The notes below the pieces were generated by a model. That model was not told where the DNA came from and ran no database searches. It saw only the letters and a program-made list of their open reading frames with translations. Both the position numbers and the translations under genes were made by a program. From Pseudoduganella guangdongensis (lineage in GTDB: Bacteria; Pseudomonadota; Gammaproteobacteria; Burkholderiales; Burkholderiaceae_D), in assembly GCF_009857475.1 (NCBI RefSeq), contig NZ_WWCJ01000019.1, positions 33,936 to 97,935 on the forward strand: DNA of 64,000 bases, read 5' to 3'. This document shows, one piece after another, positions 1 to 9,088 of the stretch (positions are counted from its first letter, which is position 1; each line of letters opens with the position of its first letter).

Positions 1-93
1 CTGCGCGGGCGCGCTCTTGTTTTATTGACATGTGTAAATTAGTTTGCAACACTGGCTCGGCTGTTTTCCTCCCACTTTAACAGGAGACTATCC

Positions 94-2004
94 ATGTCAG
101 TGATGTATCGCGCAGCCGGCGCTTTGGCCCTGGCGCTTGCCATGCAGGCAGCCCACGCGGCGCCCGCCAAACCAGTGCGGAAATACACGATCGAGCAGTT
201 CATGGCCACCACCTCGATCAGCGGCGCCTCGTTCAGCCACGACGAAAAGTCCATCCTCTTCAGCAGCAACGAGAGCGGCATTTTCAATGTGTATTCGATT
301 CCGGTCGGCGGCGGCAAACCAACGGCACTGACCAAATCGACGGTGGACAGCACCTACGCTGTCAGCTACTTCCCGGGCGATAACCGTTTCCTGTTCACGC
401 GCGACAAGGGCGGCGACGAAAACAACCACCTGTTCGTGCGCGAGCTGGATGGCAGCGAAAAGGACCTGACCCCGGGCGACAAGCTGAAAGCCTCGTTCTT
501 CGGCTGGAGCGACGACCGCAGCGCTTTCTACGTTGTGACCAATGAACGCAACCCGAAATTCTTCGACCTGTACCGCTACAGCGTGAAAGACTACTCGCGC
601 ACCATGCTGTACCAGAACGATAACGGCATCAGCCCAAGCCGCATCAGCCGCGACGAAAAGTGGCTGGCCCTGAACAAGCCGAACACCACGGCGGACAGCG
701 ACATCTACCTGTACAACCTGGCCAGCAAAGAGATGAAGCACATCACGCCGCACAAGGACGTGGCGAGCTACGATGCGGCCAGCTTCGACCCGGAGTCGAA
801 GAAGCTGCTGTTCACGTCCAACGCGGGCGGCGAGTTCACCAGCATCCGCAGCTACGACCTGGCCAGCGGGCAGGTGGCCGAGCATGAGAAGGCGGATTGG
901 GACGTGGTCGCCACCGGCTATTCGCGCAACGGCCGTTTCCGCACCACGATCATCAACCAGGATGGCAGCACCGTGCTGCGCGTGGTGGAAGGCAAGGACG
1001 AAAAGCCGATGGCGCTGCCGAAGGTGCCGGGCGGCGATATGAGCGCCGCCGTGTTCTCGGAAAGCGGCAAGCTGATGGCCTTCTATGTCAACGGCGACCG
1101 TTCGCCGAACAACCTGTTTGTGTACGACGTGGCGGCCAAGAAGGCAAAGCAGCTGACCCAGAGCATGAGCAAGGAGATCAATCCGAACGACCTGGTGGAG
1201 GCCGAGGTGGTGCGTTTCCGCTCCTTCGACGGCATGGTGGTGCCTTCGATCTACTACAAGCCGAAAGGCGCTGCGCCGAACGCGAAAGTGCCGGCGGTGG
1301 TGCTGGTGCACGGCGGCCCGGGCGGCCAGACGCGGCGCGGCTATAACGCCATGGTGCAGTACCTGGTCAACAACGGGTATGCGGTGCTGGGCATTAACAA
1401 CCGCGGCAGCAGCGGCTACGGCAAGACCTTCTTCATGGCGGACGACCGCAAGCATGGCCGCGAGCCGCTGTGGGACTGCATCGAAGCGAAGACTTTCCTG
1501 GCCAGCCGTGGCTATATCGATCCGGAGCGCATCGGCATCATGGGCGGCAGTTATGGCGGCTACATGACGCTGGCGGCGATGGCGTTCCGTCCGGAGGCGT
1601 TCAAGGTCGGCATCGACATCTTTGGCGTCAGCAACTGGATCCGCACGCTGGAATCAATTCCGCCTTACTGGGAGTCGCAGCGCAAGGCGCTGTACGACGA
1701 GATCGGCGATCCGGTGAAGGACAAGGACTTCCTGGTGGCGACTTCGCCGCTGTTCCATGCCACGCATATCCGCAAGCCGCTGATGGTCATCCAGGGCAAG
1801 AACGACCCGCGCGTGATCAAGCCGGAGAGCGATGAAATCGTGGAGGCGGTAAAGAAGAACAATGTGCCGGTCGACTACGTGGTGTTCGACGACGAGGGCC
1901 ATGGCTTCAGCAAGAAGAAGAACCAGGCCATCGCGAACGCCAGGATGGTCGAGTTCCTCGACAAGCACTTGAAAGGCGGTAGCGCCGCCATGGGGCAGCC
2001 GTAA
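94..2004 (+). CDS. Exported S9 family prolyl oligopeptidase-type serine peptidase
   Basis: 636 aa. The N-terminus is a signal peptide (MSVMYRAAGALALALAMQ, cleavage expected after AHA), so the enzyme acts in the periplasm or outside. The first ~370 residues are a WD40/TolB-like beta-propeller and the rest is an alpha/beta hydrolase domain. The nucleophile motif GGSYGG puts the catalytic serine at S486; D571 (NDPR) and H603 (EGHGF) complete the triad, so it should be active. The oxyanion HGGPGG motif precedes it. The family is dipeptidyl aminopeptidase/acylaminoacyl peptidase, cutting short peptides, often after proline. A good AGGAG lies at 82-86 ahead of the ATG. It is followed by convergent genes and appears monocistronic. 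Substrate is unknown. Confidence 0.93.
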   Translation: MSVMYRAAGALALALAMQAAHAAPAKPVRKYTIEQFMATTSISGASFSHDEKSILFSSNESGIFNVYSIPVGGGKPTALTKSTVDSTYAVSYFPGDNRFLFTRDKGGDENNHLFVRELDGSEKDLTPGDKLKASFFGWSDDRSAFYVVTNERNPKFFDLYRYSVKDYSRTMLYQNDNGISPSRISRDEKWLALNKPNTTADSDIYLYNLASKEMKHITPHKDVASYDAASFDPESKKLLFTSNAGGEFTSIRSYDLASGQVAEHEKADWDVVATGYSRNGRFRTTIINQDGSTVLRVVEGKDEKPMALPKVPGGDMSAAVFSESGKLMAFYVNGDRSPNNLFVYDVAAKKAKQLTQSMSKEINPNDLVEAEVVRFRSFDGMVVPSIYYKPKGAAPNAKVPAVVLVHGGPGGQTRRGYNAMVQYLVNNGYAVLGINNRGSSGYGKTFFMADDRKHGREPLWDCIEAKTFLASRGYIDPERIGIMGGSYGGYMTLAAMAFRPEAFKVGIDIFGVSNWIRTLESIPPYWESQRKALYDEIGDPVKDKDFLVATSPLFHATHIRKPLMVIQGKNDPRVIKPESDEIVEAVKKNNVPVDYVVFDDEGHGFSKKKNQAIANARMVEFLDKHLKGGSAAMGQP

Positions 2005-2041
2005 GCTTTCTGCCTACGCGCGGCCGGCGGCGCTGCCGGTA

Positions 2042-2584
2042 TCAACGGCGATAGGGGTTGTCCGGCCGGTGGTCGCGGCGGTTCGGGATGCCGTCGCCAT
2101 CACGGTCGCGGTCACGGTGGTTTGGCACGCCATCGTTGTCGCGGTCCCTGTCGTAGCGATCGGGCACACCGTCGCGGTCGCGGTCACGGCGGCCGCCGCG
2201 GTCGTGGTAGCGGTAGTTGTCGCGGTAGTTGTCGCGATAGTAGTCGCGCTGCGGGTCGCGGTAGTGGCCGTAAGCGGTCCAGCCGCCTTCACGCCAGCCC
2301 CAGCCGTTGTCGACGCGTACCCATTCGGATGGGTAGTAGCGGTAACCCTGGCGTTCCCGCAGCCAGTGGCCGGCCACCCAGGCGTGGCGGTGGCCATCCC
2401 AGCGCCAGTAGCCCGGCGCCCACACATAGCCATGGCGCGGCGGCGGCAGGCTTTCAAAACGCGGCGGCGGCGGTGCGTTGCCGATCACCAGGCTGAAATC
2501 CACCTGGGCCAGGGCGGTGCCGGGGGCGAAGGCGACCGCACCAAATGCCAGGGCGGCCGCAGCGATGAGTTTCGGTTTATACAT
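2042..2584 (-). CDS. Exported WxxGxW-repeat protein with aspartate-rich thrombospondin type-3-like tail
   Basis: 180 aa with a signal peptide ending near TALAQ. Residues ~50-110 carry aromatic repeats of the form YVWAPGYW, AWVAGHW and GWREGGW, typical of the YXWGXW repeat family of small exported proteins in beta-proteobacteria. The C-terminal third is different: three tandem Asp/Arg units of the form DRDxDGVPDRxD, which match calcium-binding thrombospondin type-3 repeats. The repeats are visible in the DNA as well. The two modules in one short protein suggest an envelope or surface protein that may bind calcium; that is inference. GGAGATAA lies ahead of the ATG. Confidence 0.8.
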   Translation of the reverse strand: MYKPKLIAAAALAFGAVAFAPGTALAQVDFSLVIGNAPPPPRFESLPPPRHGYVWAPGYWRWDGHRHAWVAGHWLRERQGYRYYPSEWVRVDNGWGWREGGWTAYGHYRDPQRDYYRDNYRDNYRYHDRGGRRDRDRDGVPDRYDRDRDNDGVPNHRDRDRDGDGIPNRRDHRPDNPYRR

Positions 2585-2694
2585 GGCTTATCTCCGGTAA
2601 GTGGTGCGCTTGACTTAAATATAGCAAGCGCACGATTGACGGGATAAGCCTGATTCAGTTTCTTACAAATCCCCGCAGGGAGGTAACAATTGGC

Positions 2695-2937
2695 TTAAAT
2701 GCTGCCAGGTTGGGTGGCTTTGCGCTCTTCCGCCAGCGAAGCCTGCTTCTCAGCAGCGCTCATGCGCTTGGCTGGCACCACCACCACCGGCATGCCCTGG
2801 TTTGCAGCTGGCTGGGCGGCAGCCGCGTAGGCGGCTGGAGCCTTGCTTTCGTCGGCACCATCGAAGACGTAGTTGGCAGCGCAGGCCAGGCCGAGGATGG
2901 CGATGAACAGGGCTTCAAAGTTACGCAGGGCTTTCAT
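2695..2937 (-). CDS. Small membrane-anchored or exported hypothetical protein
   Basis: 80 aa. I chose the internal ATG at 2937 because CCGGAGAACATC precedes it, whereas the longer upstream reading has no ribosome site and atypical composition. Residues 6-22 form one hydrophobic segment (FEALFIAILGLACAANY), followed by an Ala/Pro-rich stretch and a charged tail. No domain is recognised. It could be an uncleaved signal-anchor or a secreted peptide. It is divergent from the transpeptidase gene at 3097. Confidence 0.65.
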   Translation of the reverse strand: MKALRNFEALFIAILGLACAANYVFDGADESKAPAAYAAAAQPAANQGMPVVVVPAKRMSAAEKQASLAEERKATQPGSI

Positions 2938-3096
2938 GATGTTCTCCGGTTTGCGGATCGTCCACATCAGGACTTTCCATGTGCTCACTGTAGCCAAGGC
3001 GGCGGCGGGTCGCCACGGCGATGCGACGAGCGGTAAAAAATGCGGGGCGAAGTGCAAAAAGTCGGGATTTTCCGCTTCCCCCGGCTAGCGCTGTGC

Positions 3097-6000
3097 ATGA
3101 CGACCCTTCTTTCCCGACTCTCGGCCTGGCGGCGCGACCGCCGGCGGCAGCGCAACCTGCAGGCAGCAGCGCGCGCGCCGCTGGCCTTGTCCCTGCACTG
3201 GCGCGGCAGGGCGCCGGCGCTCATGCTGGCACTGGGCGCGCTGGCCCTTGCGGCAGGCGGGGCGCTGGTCCTGTGGCGACATGCGGCGGGCATGGCGGAG
3301 CAGGGCGGCACGGCAGCGGCGCCCGACCTGCCGGCGCTGCAGGCGGTGATGCCGGGCGTGCGTTTCGATGTGCCGCAGGCGCCGGGCATCGCGCTGCAGG
3401 AAGTGGCGGGCGGCAGATTGCTGGTCGCAAGCGGCTTGCATGGCGGCCCGGTGGTGCGGGTCGACCTGTGCGCCCGGCCGCTGCCCTTGCAAGTCGGTTA
3501 TCGCTTTTCGGAGGCCAGCGGCGCACCGTCTCTGCGCCACGCCGTGCTGGCGGGGGAAGGCAGCAGCATTCCCGCCATGACCATTACCGCCGCCGGCGAA
3601 ACCCTGCGCGTGCGCTGGCGCGAGCGGGGCGCGGCGGCGCGCTGGGTCGGCGATGCGCCCGGCGCGGCGTTGCGCTCGCTCGGCTGGCTGGTGTGGCGCG
3701 AGGGGGCCGTGCGGGTGGAGCGCCGCCCCGGCAAGGGCTGCGCACAGGGGGAGATGGTGGTGCAGGCCTTCTCCACCGCCCCCGTGGCCGGCCGCGCGCC
3801 GGGACGGGCCCATGTCGTGGCCTTTCCGCTGGCCGGTGCGCCGGCGGGTCTGCGCCTGGAGCCGGGGCGTTACGCGGTGCCGGCCGTGGCGACGGCGGCA
3901 CGGGAAGATGAAGTCCTGTTCAACCGCCTGCGCGCGCGCGGGCTGTTGCGGCTTGGCGCGGATGGGTTGCTGGAGCTGGCGCCGCCCGACCTTGCGCAAT
4001 GGCTGGCGGCAGGGCAGGGGCAACGTGCCGCCGACCTGGCGGGCTGGCGCGGCCAGCAAGCGGATGAGGCGATGCGCCGGCTGCTGCAACGGCTCTATCG
4101 GCAAGCCGATGGCGCCTACGTGCAGCGCCAGGTCGACCTGTTCAACAGCGAGCGGCGCCTGCTGGCCTGGCGCCTGCGCGCGGGGGCGGCGGCGCCTGGT
4201 GTGACGATCTCCGCGCACGCGGCCGGCGGTGGAGAAATGGCGCAGTCGGCGGAGATGCCGCCGCTGGCGGTGCGCCTGTTCGCCGACCTGCCGCAAGGCT
4301 GGCAGCCCTGGCAGCGGGCGGCGCACTGGCCTGGGCGCAGCCAGGCCACCCTGGTGCTGCGCCTGCCGCAGCCTGCGCGCGGCAACGAGCGTATCGAATT
4401 GCTGCTGGCGGGCCGCCACGGCACAGCGCGCGGTGCGGCGCTGTCGGCGCTGGACGCCTGCAGCGGCGCCGCCTGCCGCACGCCGGGCGAGGTGCAAGCG
4501 ATTGCCTTGCGGCCGCAAGCGGGCGCGACGCGCATCGAGCTGACCGTGCGCGCGCTGGACGTGGCCGGCGCGCTGCACCCCGGCGACCAGGCTTACCGGC
4601 ATATTGCGCTGGCCGGCGGCGCGCCGGTGTGGCAGGCCATCCCGGCGTCGGCTTACAGCGCCGGCGTGCGCGGTGGCGGCAGCGCTGCGGGCGGCACCGG
4701 CGAAGGCAGCGTGGAGGCCCCGGCCAGGGCCGGCATCCAGATCGCCGACCGCGATGGCACGCCGCTCTGGACGGGCGGGGCGGCCACTCCCGCTGCGCGC
4801 AACGCCGGCCTGGCGAACCTGCTTGGCGTCGGCCCGGCCCACGCCGCCAGCGTGTCCGGCATGCTGGCGCGGGCGGCAGCGCTGGAGGGCCGCGCGCGCG
4901 CGGCCCGCCTGACCATTTCGCTGCCGCTGCAAGCGCTGGGACAGGCGATCCTGGAATGCCAGGGGCTGCGCGGCGGCGCCTGGAACGGACAAAGCTGCGA
5001 CGGCGGCGTTGCGCCGCCCGTCCAAAGGCGTGCCGGGCTGGTGCTGCTGGACGCAGACAACGGCGACATCTTGCTGGCGGCGGGCGCCGGCGGCCCGGCT
5101 GTCACGACCGGCAACTGGCGCGAAGCGCGCGACTTCGACCGCGCCAATCCGGCCCGCAGTCCTTTGCGCCTGCCGGCCTGGCAGCACGATGGCGGCGCCC
5201 ATAGCAGCCCCGGTTCGGCCTTCAAGATCGTCAGTGCGCTCGGGCTGGAAATGGCCGCGCGCCAGGACCGTACACTGGATGGCCTGCTGGGCGGCTTGCC
5301 GTTGCCGGAGATCGACCTGCTCGCGCAGCAGCGCGGCTACGCCTTCCGCACGGACGCGCCCAGCTACCCCGCCGCCACCGCCGCCGCCCACGTGACCAAT
5401 TACCGCGAACAAAGCTCCGCGCGGCGCGCCGAGTCCGGCCGCCTGGGGCTGGCGCAAGCCATGACGTACAGCGTCAATACCTGGTTCGCGTGGAGCGCTG
5501 AACTGAGCGACCGTACCTTGCAAGGCCGGGCGGAGGGCGGCGCGCCGGGATTGCGCGCGCTGGAGGAGGGCGCGCTGGCGGCACAGCGCCCCATCGCCGA
5601 GGCGGCGCGCACGCTTGGTTTCGGCACGCAGATGCGCCTAGATGGCGGCCTGCTGCCGGCCGGCTTTCCCTGGCAGGCTTACGATGCGCTGCAAACCAGC
5701 GCCTCCCGCATCGATCCGATCGACAGCCGCCATGAACTGCGCCAGATGGCGATCGGCCTGCGCATGCAGGCCACGCCGCTGCAAATGGCGCTGGTGTCGG
5801 CGGCCATCGGCTCCGGGCAATTGCGCGCACCGCGCGTGCTGGCGGCGCTCGGTGGGCAGGAGGCGCAGGATGCCGCTGGCACGGCCTTGCCGGCGCGGCT
5901 GGACCGCATTCGCAAGGGCATGAAAGGGGTGGTGGACAGCGGCACGGCGGCCGGCGCGTTCGGCGGCCCGGCGCTGGCGGAAGTGCGGCGCGGCCTGTAC

Positions 6001-6258
6001 GGCAAGACCGGCACCGCCCCGGTGAGCGCGGACGACGCCACGGTGTGGTTCACCGGCTGGCTGGAGCCGGGCAGCCTGCCTGGCCAGACGCGGCGCCTGG
6101 CCTTCGCGGCCTTCGTCAGCCACTCGCAGCTGACCGGCGGCGCGCATGCCGCCCCCATGATTGCGGCGCTGCTCAAGGCAATGGCCGGGCAGAATGGGAA
6201 ACAGAAGGGAAATCCTCCTTCATTCGCGGCGAATGGTTGGGCTGCCGCTATGCCATGA
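3097..6258 (+). CDS. Penicillin-binding transpeptidase with a very long N-terminal region
   Basis: 1053 aa from the ATG at 3097 (an in-frame ATG at 3040 would add 19 residues; neither has a clear ribosome site). One membrane segment at about 39-60, then ~600 periplasmic residues I cannot assign, then a penicillin-binding transpeptidase domain with all three active-site motifs: S707-A-F-K710 (SxxK), S792-V-N794 (SxN) and K970-T-G. It should be a DD-transpeptidase that crosslinks peptidoglycan. No glycosyltransferase module is visible, so it resembles class B PBPs, which need a SEDS partner; one lies in the same island at 19690-22026. Usual class B PBPs are 550-700 aa, so the N-terminal region is extra. 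It heads the rightward set, 44 bases before the next gene. The antibiotic-binding fold is secure; its specific role is inference. Confidence 0.88.
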   Translation: MTTLLSRLSAWRRDRRRQRNLQAAARAPLALSLHWRGRAPALMLALGALALAAGGALVLWRHAAGMAEQGGTAAAPDLPALQAVMPGVRFDVPQAPGIALQEVAGGRLLVASGLHGGPVVRVDLCARPLPLQVGYRFSEASGAPSLRHAVLAGEGSSIPAMTITAAGETLRVRWRERGAAARWVGDAPGAALRSLGWLVWREGAVRVERRPGKGCAQGEMVVQAFSTAPVAGRAPGRAHVVAFPLAGAPAGLRLEPGRYAVPAVATAAREDEVLFNRLRARGLLRLGADGLLELAPPDLAQWLAAGQGQRAADLAGWRGQQADEAMRRLLQRLYRQADGAYVQRQVDLFNSERRLLAWRLRAGAAAPGVTISAHAAGGGEMAQSAEMPPLAVRLFADLPQGWQPWQRAAHWPGRSQATLVLRLPQPARGNERIELLLAGRHGTARGAALSALDACSGAACRTPGEVQAIALRPQAGATRIELTVRALDVAGALHPGDQAYRHIALAGGAPVWQAIPASAYSAGVRGGGSAAGGTGEGSVEAPARAGIQIADRDGTPLWTGGAATPAARNAGLANLLGVGPAHAASVSGMLARAAALEGRARAARLTISLPLQALGQAILECQGLRGGAWNGQSCDGGVAPPVQRRAGLVLLDADNGDILLAAGAGGPAVTTGNWREARDFDRANPARSPLRLPAWQHDGGAHSSPGSAFKIVSALGLEMAARQDRTLDGLLGGLPLPEIDLLAQQRGYAFRTDAPSYPAATAAAHVTNYREQSSARRAESGRLGLAQAMTYSVNTWFAWSAELSDRTLQGRAEGGAPGLRALEEGALAAQRPIAEAARTLGFGTQMRLDGGLLPAGFPWQAYDALQTSASRIDPIDSRHELRQMAIGLRMQATPLQMALVSAAIGSGQLRAPRVLAALGGQEAQDAAGTALPARLDRIRKGMKGVVDSGTAAGAFGGPALAEVRRGLYGKTGTAPVSADDATVWFTGWLEPGSLPGQTRRLAFAAFVSHSQLTGGAHAAPMIAALLKAMAGQNGKQKGNPPSFAANGWAAAMP

Positions 6259-6302
6259 TAAGGAGGCGTGCATTGGGCACGCGACAATGTTGACAGGATA
6301 GT

Positions 6303-7451
6303 ATGCGGCTGCCAGGAACCCGGTACCAGGAACACGGCTGGGAACAAGTACGCAAGTTGTTGGGCCACTGCTCGCTGCAGGCGTTCCGGCAGTGCGATGC
6401 GGACCTTTTGCTTGACCCATCCCGCGCGGCGGAGTCGCTCGAGTGGTATGCCGACGCGGCCGGCCGCCTGCTGCGCGACCATGCGCGGCGGGCGCGCGGC
6501 GAAGCGCCCGGCAATTCATACGGGGACAGCGCGGCGGAACTGGCGCTGGTTTTACTCTACGAATTGCAGGCCCAAACCGCCGACTGGGCCGCCTTCCTCG
6601 GGGCGCTGGCAGCGGAGCATGCGCGCTCTGGGGCATTCTGGCGCGAGGAAAGCGGGCAGGGCATGCTGCGCAAGAAGGTCAATGACATGTTCGCCGTCTT
6701 GCGCGACAAGGTCGATAGCGACAACTACCAGGTGGCGACCGGCCAGCCTTGTTCGCCCAATAAGATCTATACCTATCGCATGCTGGACACGGCCTACCGC
6801 GAGATTGCCCAGCTGTTCGCCAACTGGGAGCACAATGCGGTCCAGGTGGGGGCCATCCTCGGCCGCGAGCTGCACGGCTTTCCGATCGAGGTGCGGCAGA
6901 TGCGCTGTGTCGCCGATTGCCGCGCCGAGTGGCTGATACGCTGGAGCGAGACGCTGGAGCAGTTCGGCGGCGCGCCCGGCCCGCTGCATACGCGTTCCAA
7001 GCGCTTTGCCAGCATGAAGAACAATCCCGGCAAGATCGCGGCCATGCTGCGCGAGATCGGTGATTATGAGGAGTTGTCCTCCAACCAGGATGGCGACTGG
7101 CAGCTGGACGAGGCGGAATCCTTGTCTTGGATGGAGGATTTGTGGCGCGTGGCGGACGAGGCGCAAAAGGTGGCAGAGGCGGAAGTTTGCCCTTCCCCCC
7201 GCAAGGCAGGACTGGCGGCATTGCAGGGCGAGGCGCTGCCGGTGCGGCTGGCTGTTTTCCAGGTTTTGCTCGGGCCGGCGGACGACAGCTATCCCGAGGA
7301 ATGGCTGGAGCCCGGCAGTGGCGAGCTGCCCTCCATGGCGCGGCTGGCGGAAATGGCGGGCATCTCGGTGCCGACGTTGCGCAAGCGGCGCAACGAGTTG
7401 ATCGAAAAGCTGAAATACGGGTTGAATGCGGAAGCAGGGAGTACCAGGTGA
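6303..7451 (+). CDS. Uncharacterised protein with C-terminal helix-turn-helix
   Basis: 382 aa. No signal peptide or membrane segment, so cytoplasmic. The bulk is alpha-helical with no family I recognise. Residues ~345-372 (MARLAEMAGISVPTLRKRRN and following) fit a helix-turn-helix of the sigma region 4 type: Leu-Ala-x-x-Ala-Gly-Ile-Ser turn and an Arg-rich recognition helix. It could be a divergent sigma factor or another DNA-binding regulator; no convincing region 2 is visible, so I do not call it sigma. It overlaps the next gene by four bases (GTGA), implying translational coupling with the 184-aa partner. Confidence 0.7.
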   Translation: MRLPGTRYQEHGWEQVRKLLGHCSLQAFRQCDADLLLDPSRAAESLEWYADAAGRLLRDHARRARGEAPGNSYGDSAAELALVLLYELQAQTADWAAFLGALAAEHARSGAFWREESGQGMLRKKVNDMFAVLRDKVDSDNYQVATGQPCSPNKIYTYRMLDTAYREIAQLFANWEHNAVQVGAILGRELHGFPIEVRQMRCVADCRAEWLIRWSETLEQFGGAPGPLHTRSKRFASMKNNPGKIAAMLREIGDYEELSSNQDGDWQLDEAESLSWMEDLWRVADEAQKVAEAEVCPSPRKAGLAALQGEALPVRLAVFQVLLGPADDSYPEEWLEPGSGELPSMARLAEMAGISVPTLRKRRNELIEKLKYGLNAEAGSTR

Positions 7452-8002
7452 ACAATACAACTGAACGCAAGCTGCAGGAGGCGCTGCTGCTGCGCAGCCG
7501 CCCCGGGGAGGATGGCCTGGCCCTGGAGGACGCCGTGCTGCGCGCGGCCCTGGACGGCAGCCGGCCCCTGAGCGCCGCCCAGCTAGCGGCATTGCAGGCG
7601 TCGCCCCTGACCTTGCGCCGTTTCCGCCACCTGGCGCTGGAACGCAAGCGCGCGCAGGCGGCGCTGGGGTGGCAGGGCAGCCGGGGCATGCTGCGGGCCG
7701 CCTCCACGGCCGGCGAACTGACCGTGCTCGTCACGGACGACGGTAGCTGGTCTTTGCACTTCGTGCCGCAGGGGGCGGGCTGGCAGGTGATCCTGAAACT
7801 GGAGGCGGCGGCCGGTTTTGCCGCGCAATTGCTGGCACGCCGCCCTATGCTGCGGGTGACGGACGGCGGCGGCGCTGTGCTGCTGCAAGGGCGGCTCGAT
7901 GCGGATGGCGAGTGCGAACGGGCCTGGCCCTTCGAGCAGGCTCCGGAACAGCATTTCCAGGCGCATGGCGCGCTGTTTGCGGTGGAACCGCTCGGGCCCT
8001 GA
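7448..8002 (+). CDS. Hypothetical small protein coupled to the HTH protein
   Basis: 184 aa from the GTG at 7448, which overlaps the previous stop and is preceded by GGGAG. The N-terminal half (about 35-75) is helical (LSAAQLAALQASPLTLRRF), followed by a beta-rich half with no recognised domain. No membrane segment or signal peptide. The tight coupling to a HTH protein resembles a regulator/antagonist pair (for example sigma/anti-sigma), but nothing in the sequence proves this. The next gene begins immediately after its TGA. Confidence 0.62.
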   Translation: MNNTTERKLQEALLLRSRPGEDGLALEDAVLRAALDGSRPLSAAQLAALQASPLTLRRFRHLALERKRAQAALGWQGSRGMLRAASTAGELTVLVTDDGSWSLHFVPQGAGWQVILKLEAAAGFAAQLLARRPMLRVTDGGGAVLLQGRLDADGECERAWPFEQAPEQHFQAHGALFAVEPLGP

Positions 8003-9088
8003 ATGATGGGCTTTCTGGCGCGCATGCGTGGCAAGCCCACGCAGGATCCGGCCGTTGACCGTGGTGCGGTTGACGGCCTTGGCACGTCCGCGCTGGCGCT
8101 CCGCCTGGACGACGCGCGGCCAGCGAGCTTGCCGCCACGGGCGGTGCTGGTGCAGGTAGCCGAGGGCGTGGCCTGGGCGGTGCATGCCGCGCCATTGCGT
8201 TGCTTCATGACGCCTTTCGCGGCGGCACCGGAGATCGGGCTGCGGCTCGACTATTGTTTCGATGCGACCGGCGACCGGCAGCGCTTTGCCTTGCTGCTGG
8301 CGGCGGAAGGGGAACGCGCGCTGCCCACCGCCGCCGTTGGCGCCGCCATTCAGGATGCGGTGCAGGCGGCCTTGCAACAGGGGACGCTGGAGCTGCCCCC
8401 TTGCACGACGGACGAGGAGTGGCATGCCTTCCGCAGCGGGCTGAATGAGCTGGTCTATACGCGCTTCGGCCTTGTGGTGGAGGATTGCCTGCCGGTGGAC
8501 CTGCACCCCGCAACTGACTTCGCCGCGCAACTCGCGGCCTGCGGCCATGCCGCCGCTGCCCGCGTGGAGCGCCCGGCAGGCGACGCGAGCGGGCATTCCG
8601 CGCACGCCGACGCGCCGGCGCCGGCGTGGGTGCGGCTGGCCGATATGCCATGGCACGGCCTGCGGGCGGCAACTGCGGCGGCTTCCACAACGGCGGGCGG
8701 CGACCCGGCAAAGCATGATGCCGCTGCGCTGCGCCGCCTGTTCCTGGAACTCCCGGCGCTGGCCGCCGGCCTGCGCGCCTTGCCCATGAGGGAAGGGGAT
8801 GGCACCTTCGCCCCCATGCAAGACATCCTGCGCCGCCTGGCGCATGCCGCGCTGGAGGCCGGCACCATGCCAAGCCTTACCCAGGCCGCCCCCGGCCAGC
8901 AGCTCCCGCAACACACGCAGCAGCTGCGCGCCATGCACGCCCGGTCCGCGCAAGCCGCGCTGGACGAAGGCTGGGCCCTGCTGGCCGCCATGCGCGGCGG
9001 CCTCGATCCGGCAAGGCTGGAGGAAACCGACCGCATGCTCTCCAACCTCGAATACAGCCTGGCCCAGCGCCGCAAGCCGCAACCATGA
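8003..9088 (+). CDS. Divergent SPFH/band-7-like protein (putative)
   Basis: 361 aa, cytoplasmic, no membrane segment. Residues ~45-170 follow the same pattern as the SPFH region of the protein at 10230-12428: a beta-rich start, Phe-Ala helix, then a helix ending in LNELVYTRFGLVVED, comparable to RLHSALRQRLAEFGLAAVQV in the neighbour. The rest is Ala-rich and helical, ending with a conserved-looking LEETDRMLSNLEYSLAQRR segment. I infer a diverged SPFH-like domain; it could also be an unrelated helical adaptor. It starts directly after the previous stop and ends with an ATGA overlap into the Lon-like gene, so the three genes are co-translated. Confidence 0.6.
   Translation: MMGFLARMRGKPTQDPAVDRGAVDGLGTSALALRLDDARPASLPPRAVLVQVAEGVAWAVHAAPLRCFMTPFAAAPEIGLRLDYCFDATGDRQRFALLLAAEGERALPTAAVGAAIQDAVQAALQQGTLELPPCTTDEEWHAFRSGLNELVYTRFGLVVEDCLPVDLHPATDFAAQLAACGHAAAARVERPAGDASGHSAHADAPAPAWVRLADMPWHGLRAATAAASTTAGGDPAKHDAAALRRLFLELPALAAGLRALPMREGDGTFAPMQDILRRLAHAALEAGTMPSLTQAAPGQQLPQHTQQLRAMHARSAQAALDEGWALLAAMRGGLDPARLEETDRMLSNLEYSLAQRRKPQP

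Noticed and set aside
25..53. Promoter for the S9 peptidase from TTGACA at 25-30
   Set aside because: No -10 hexamer at 16-18 bases; too weak to annotate.
2069..2240. CRISPR-like or satellite repeat
   Set aside because: The DNA repeats are codons of the Asp/Arg-rich tail of an exported protein.
3085..5523. Long antisense open frame of 812 codons
   Set aside because: Opposite the PBP gene, Arg/Ala/Gln-rich, without ribosome site or domain.
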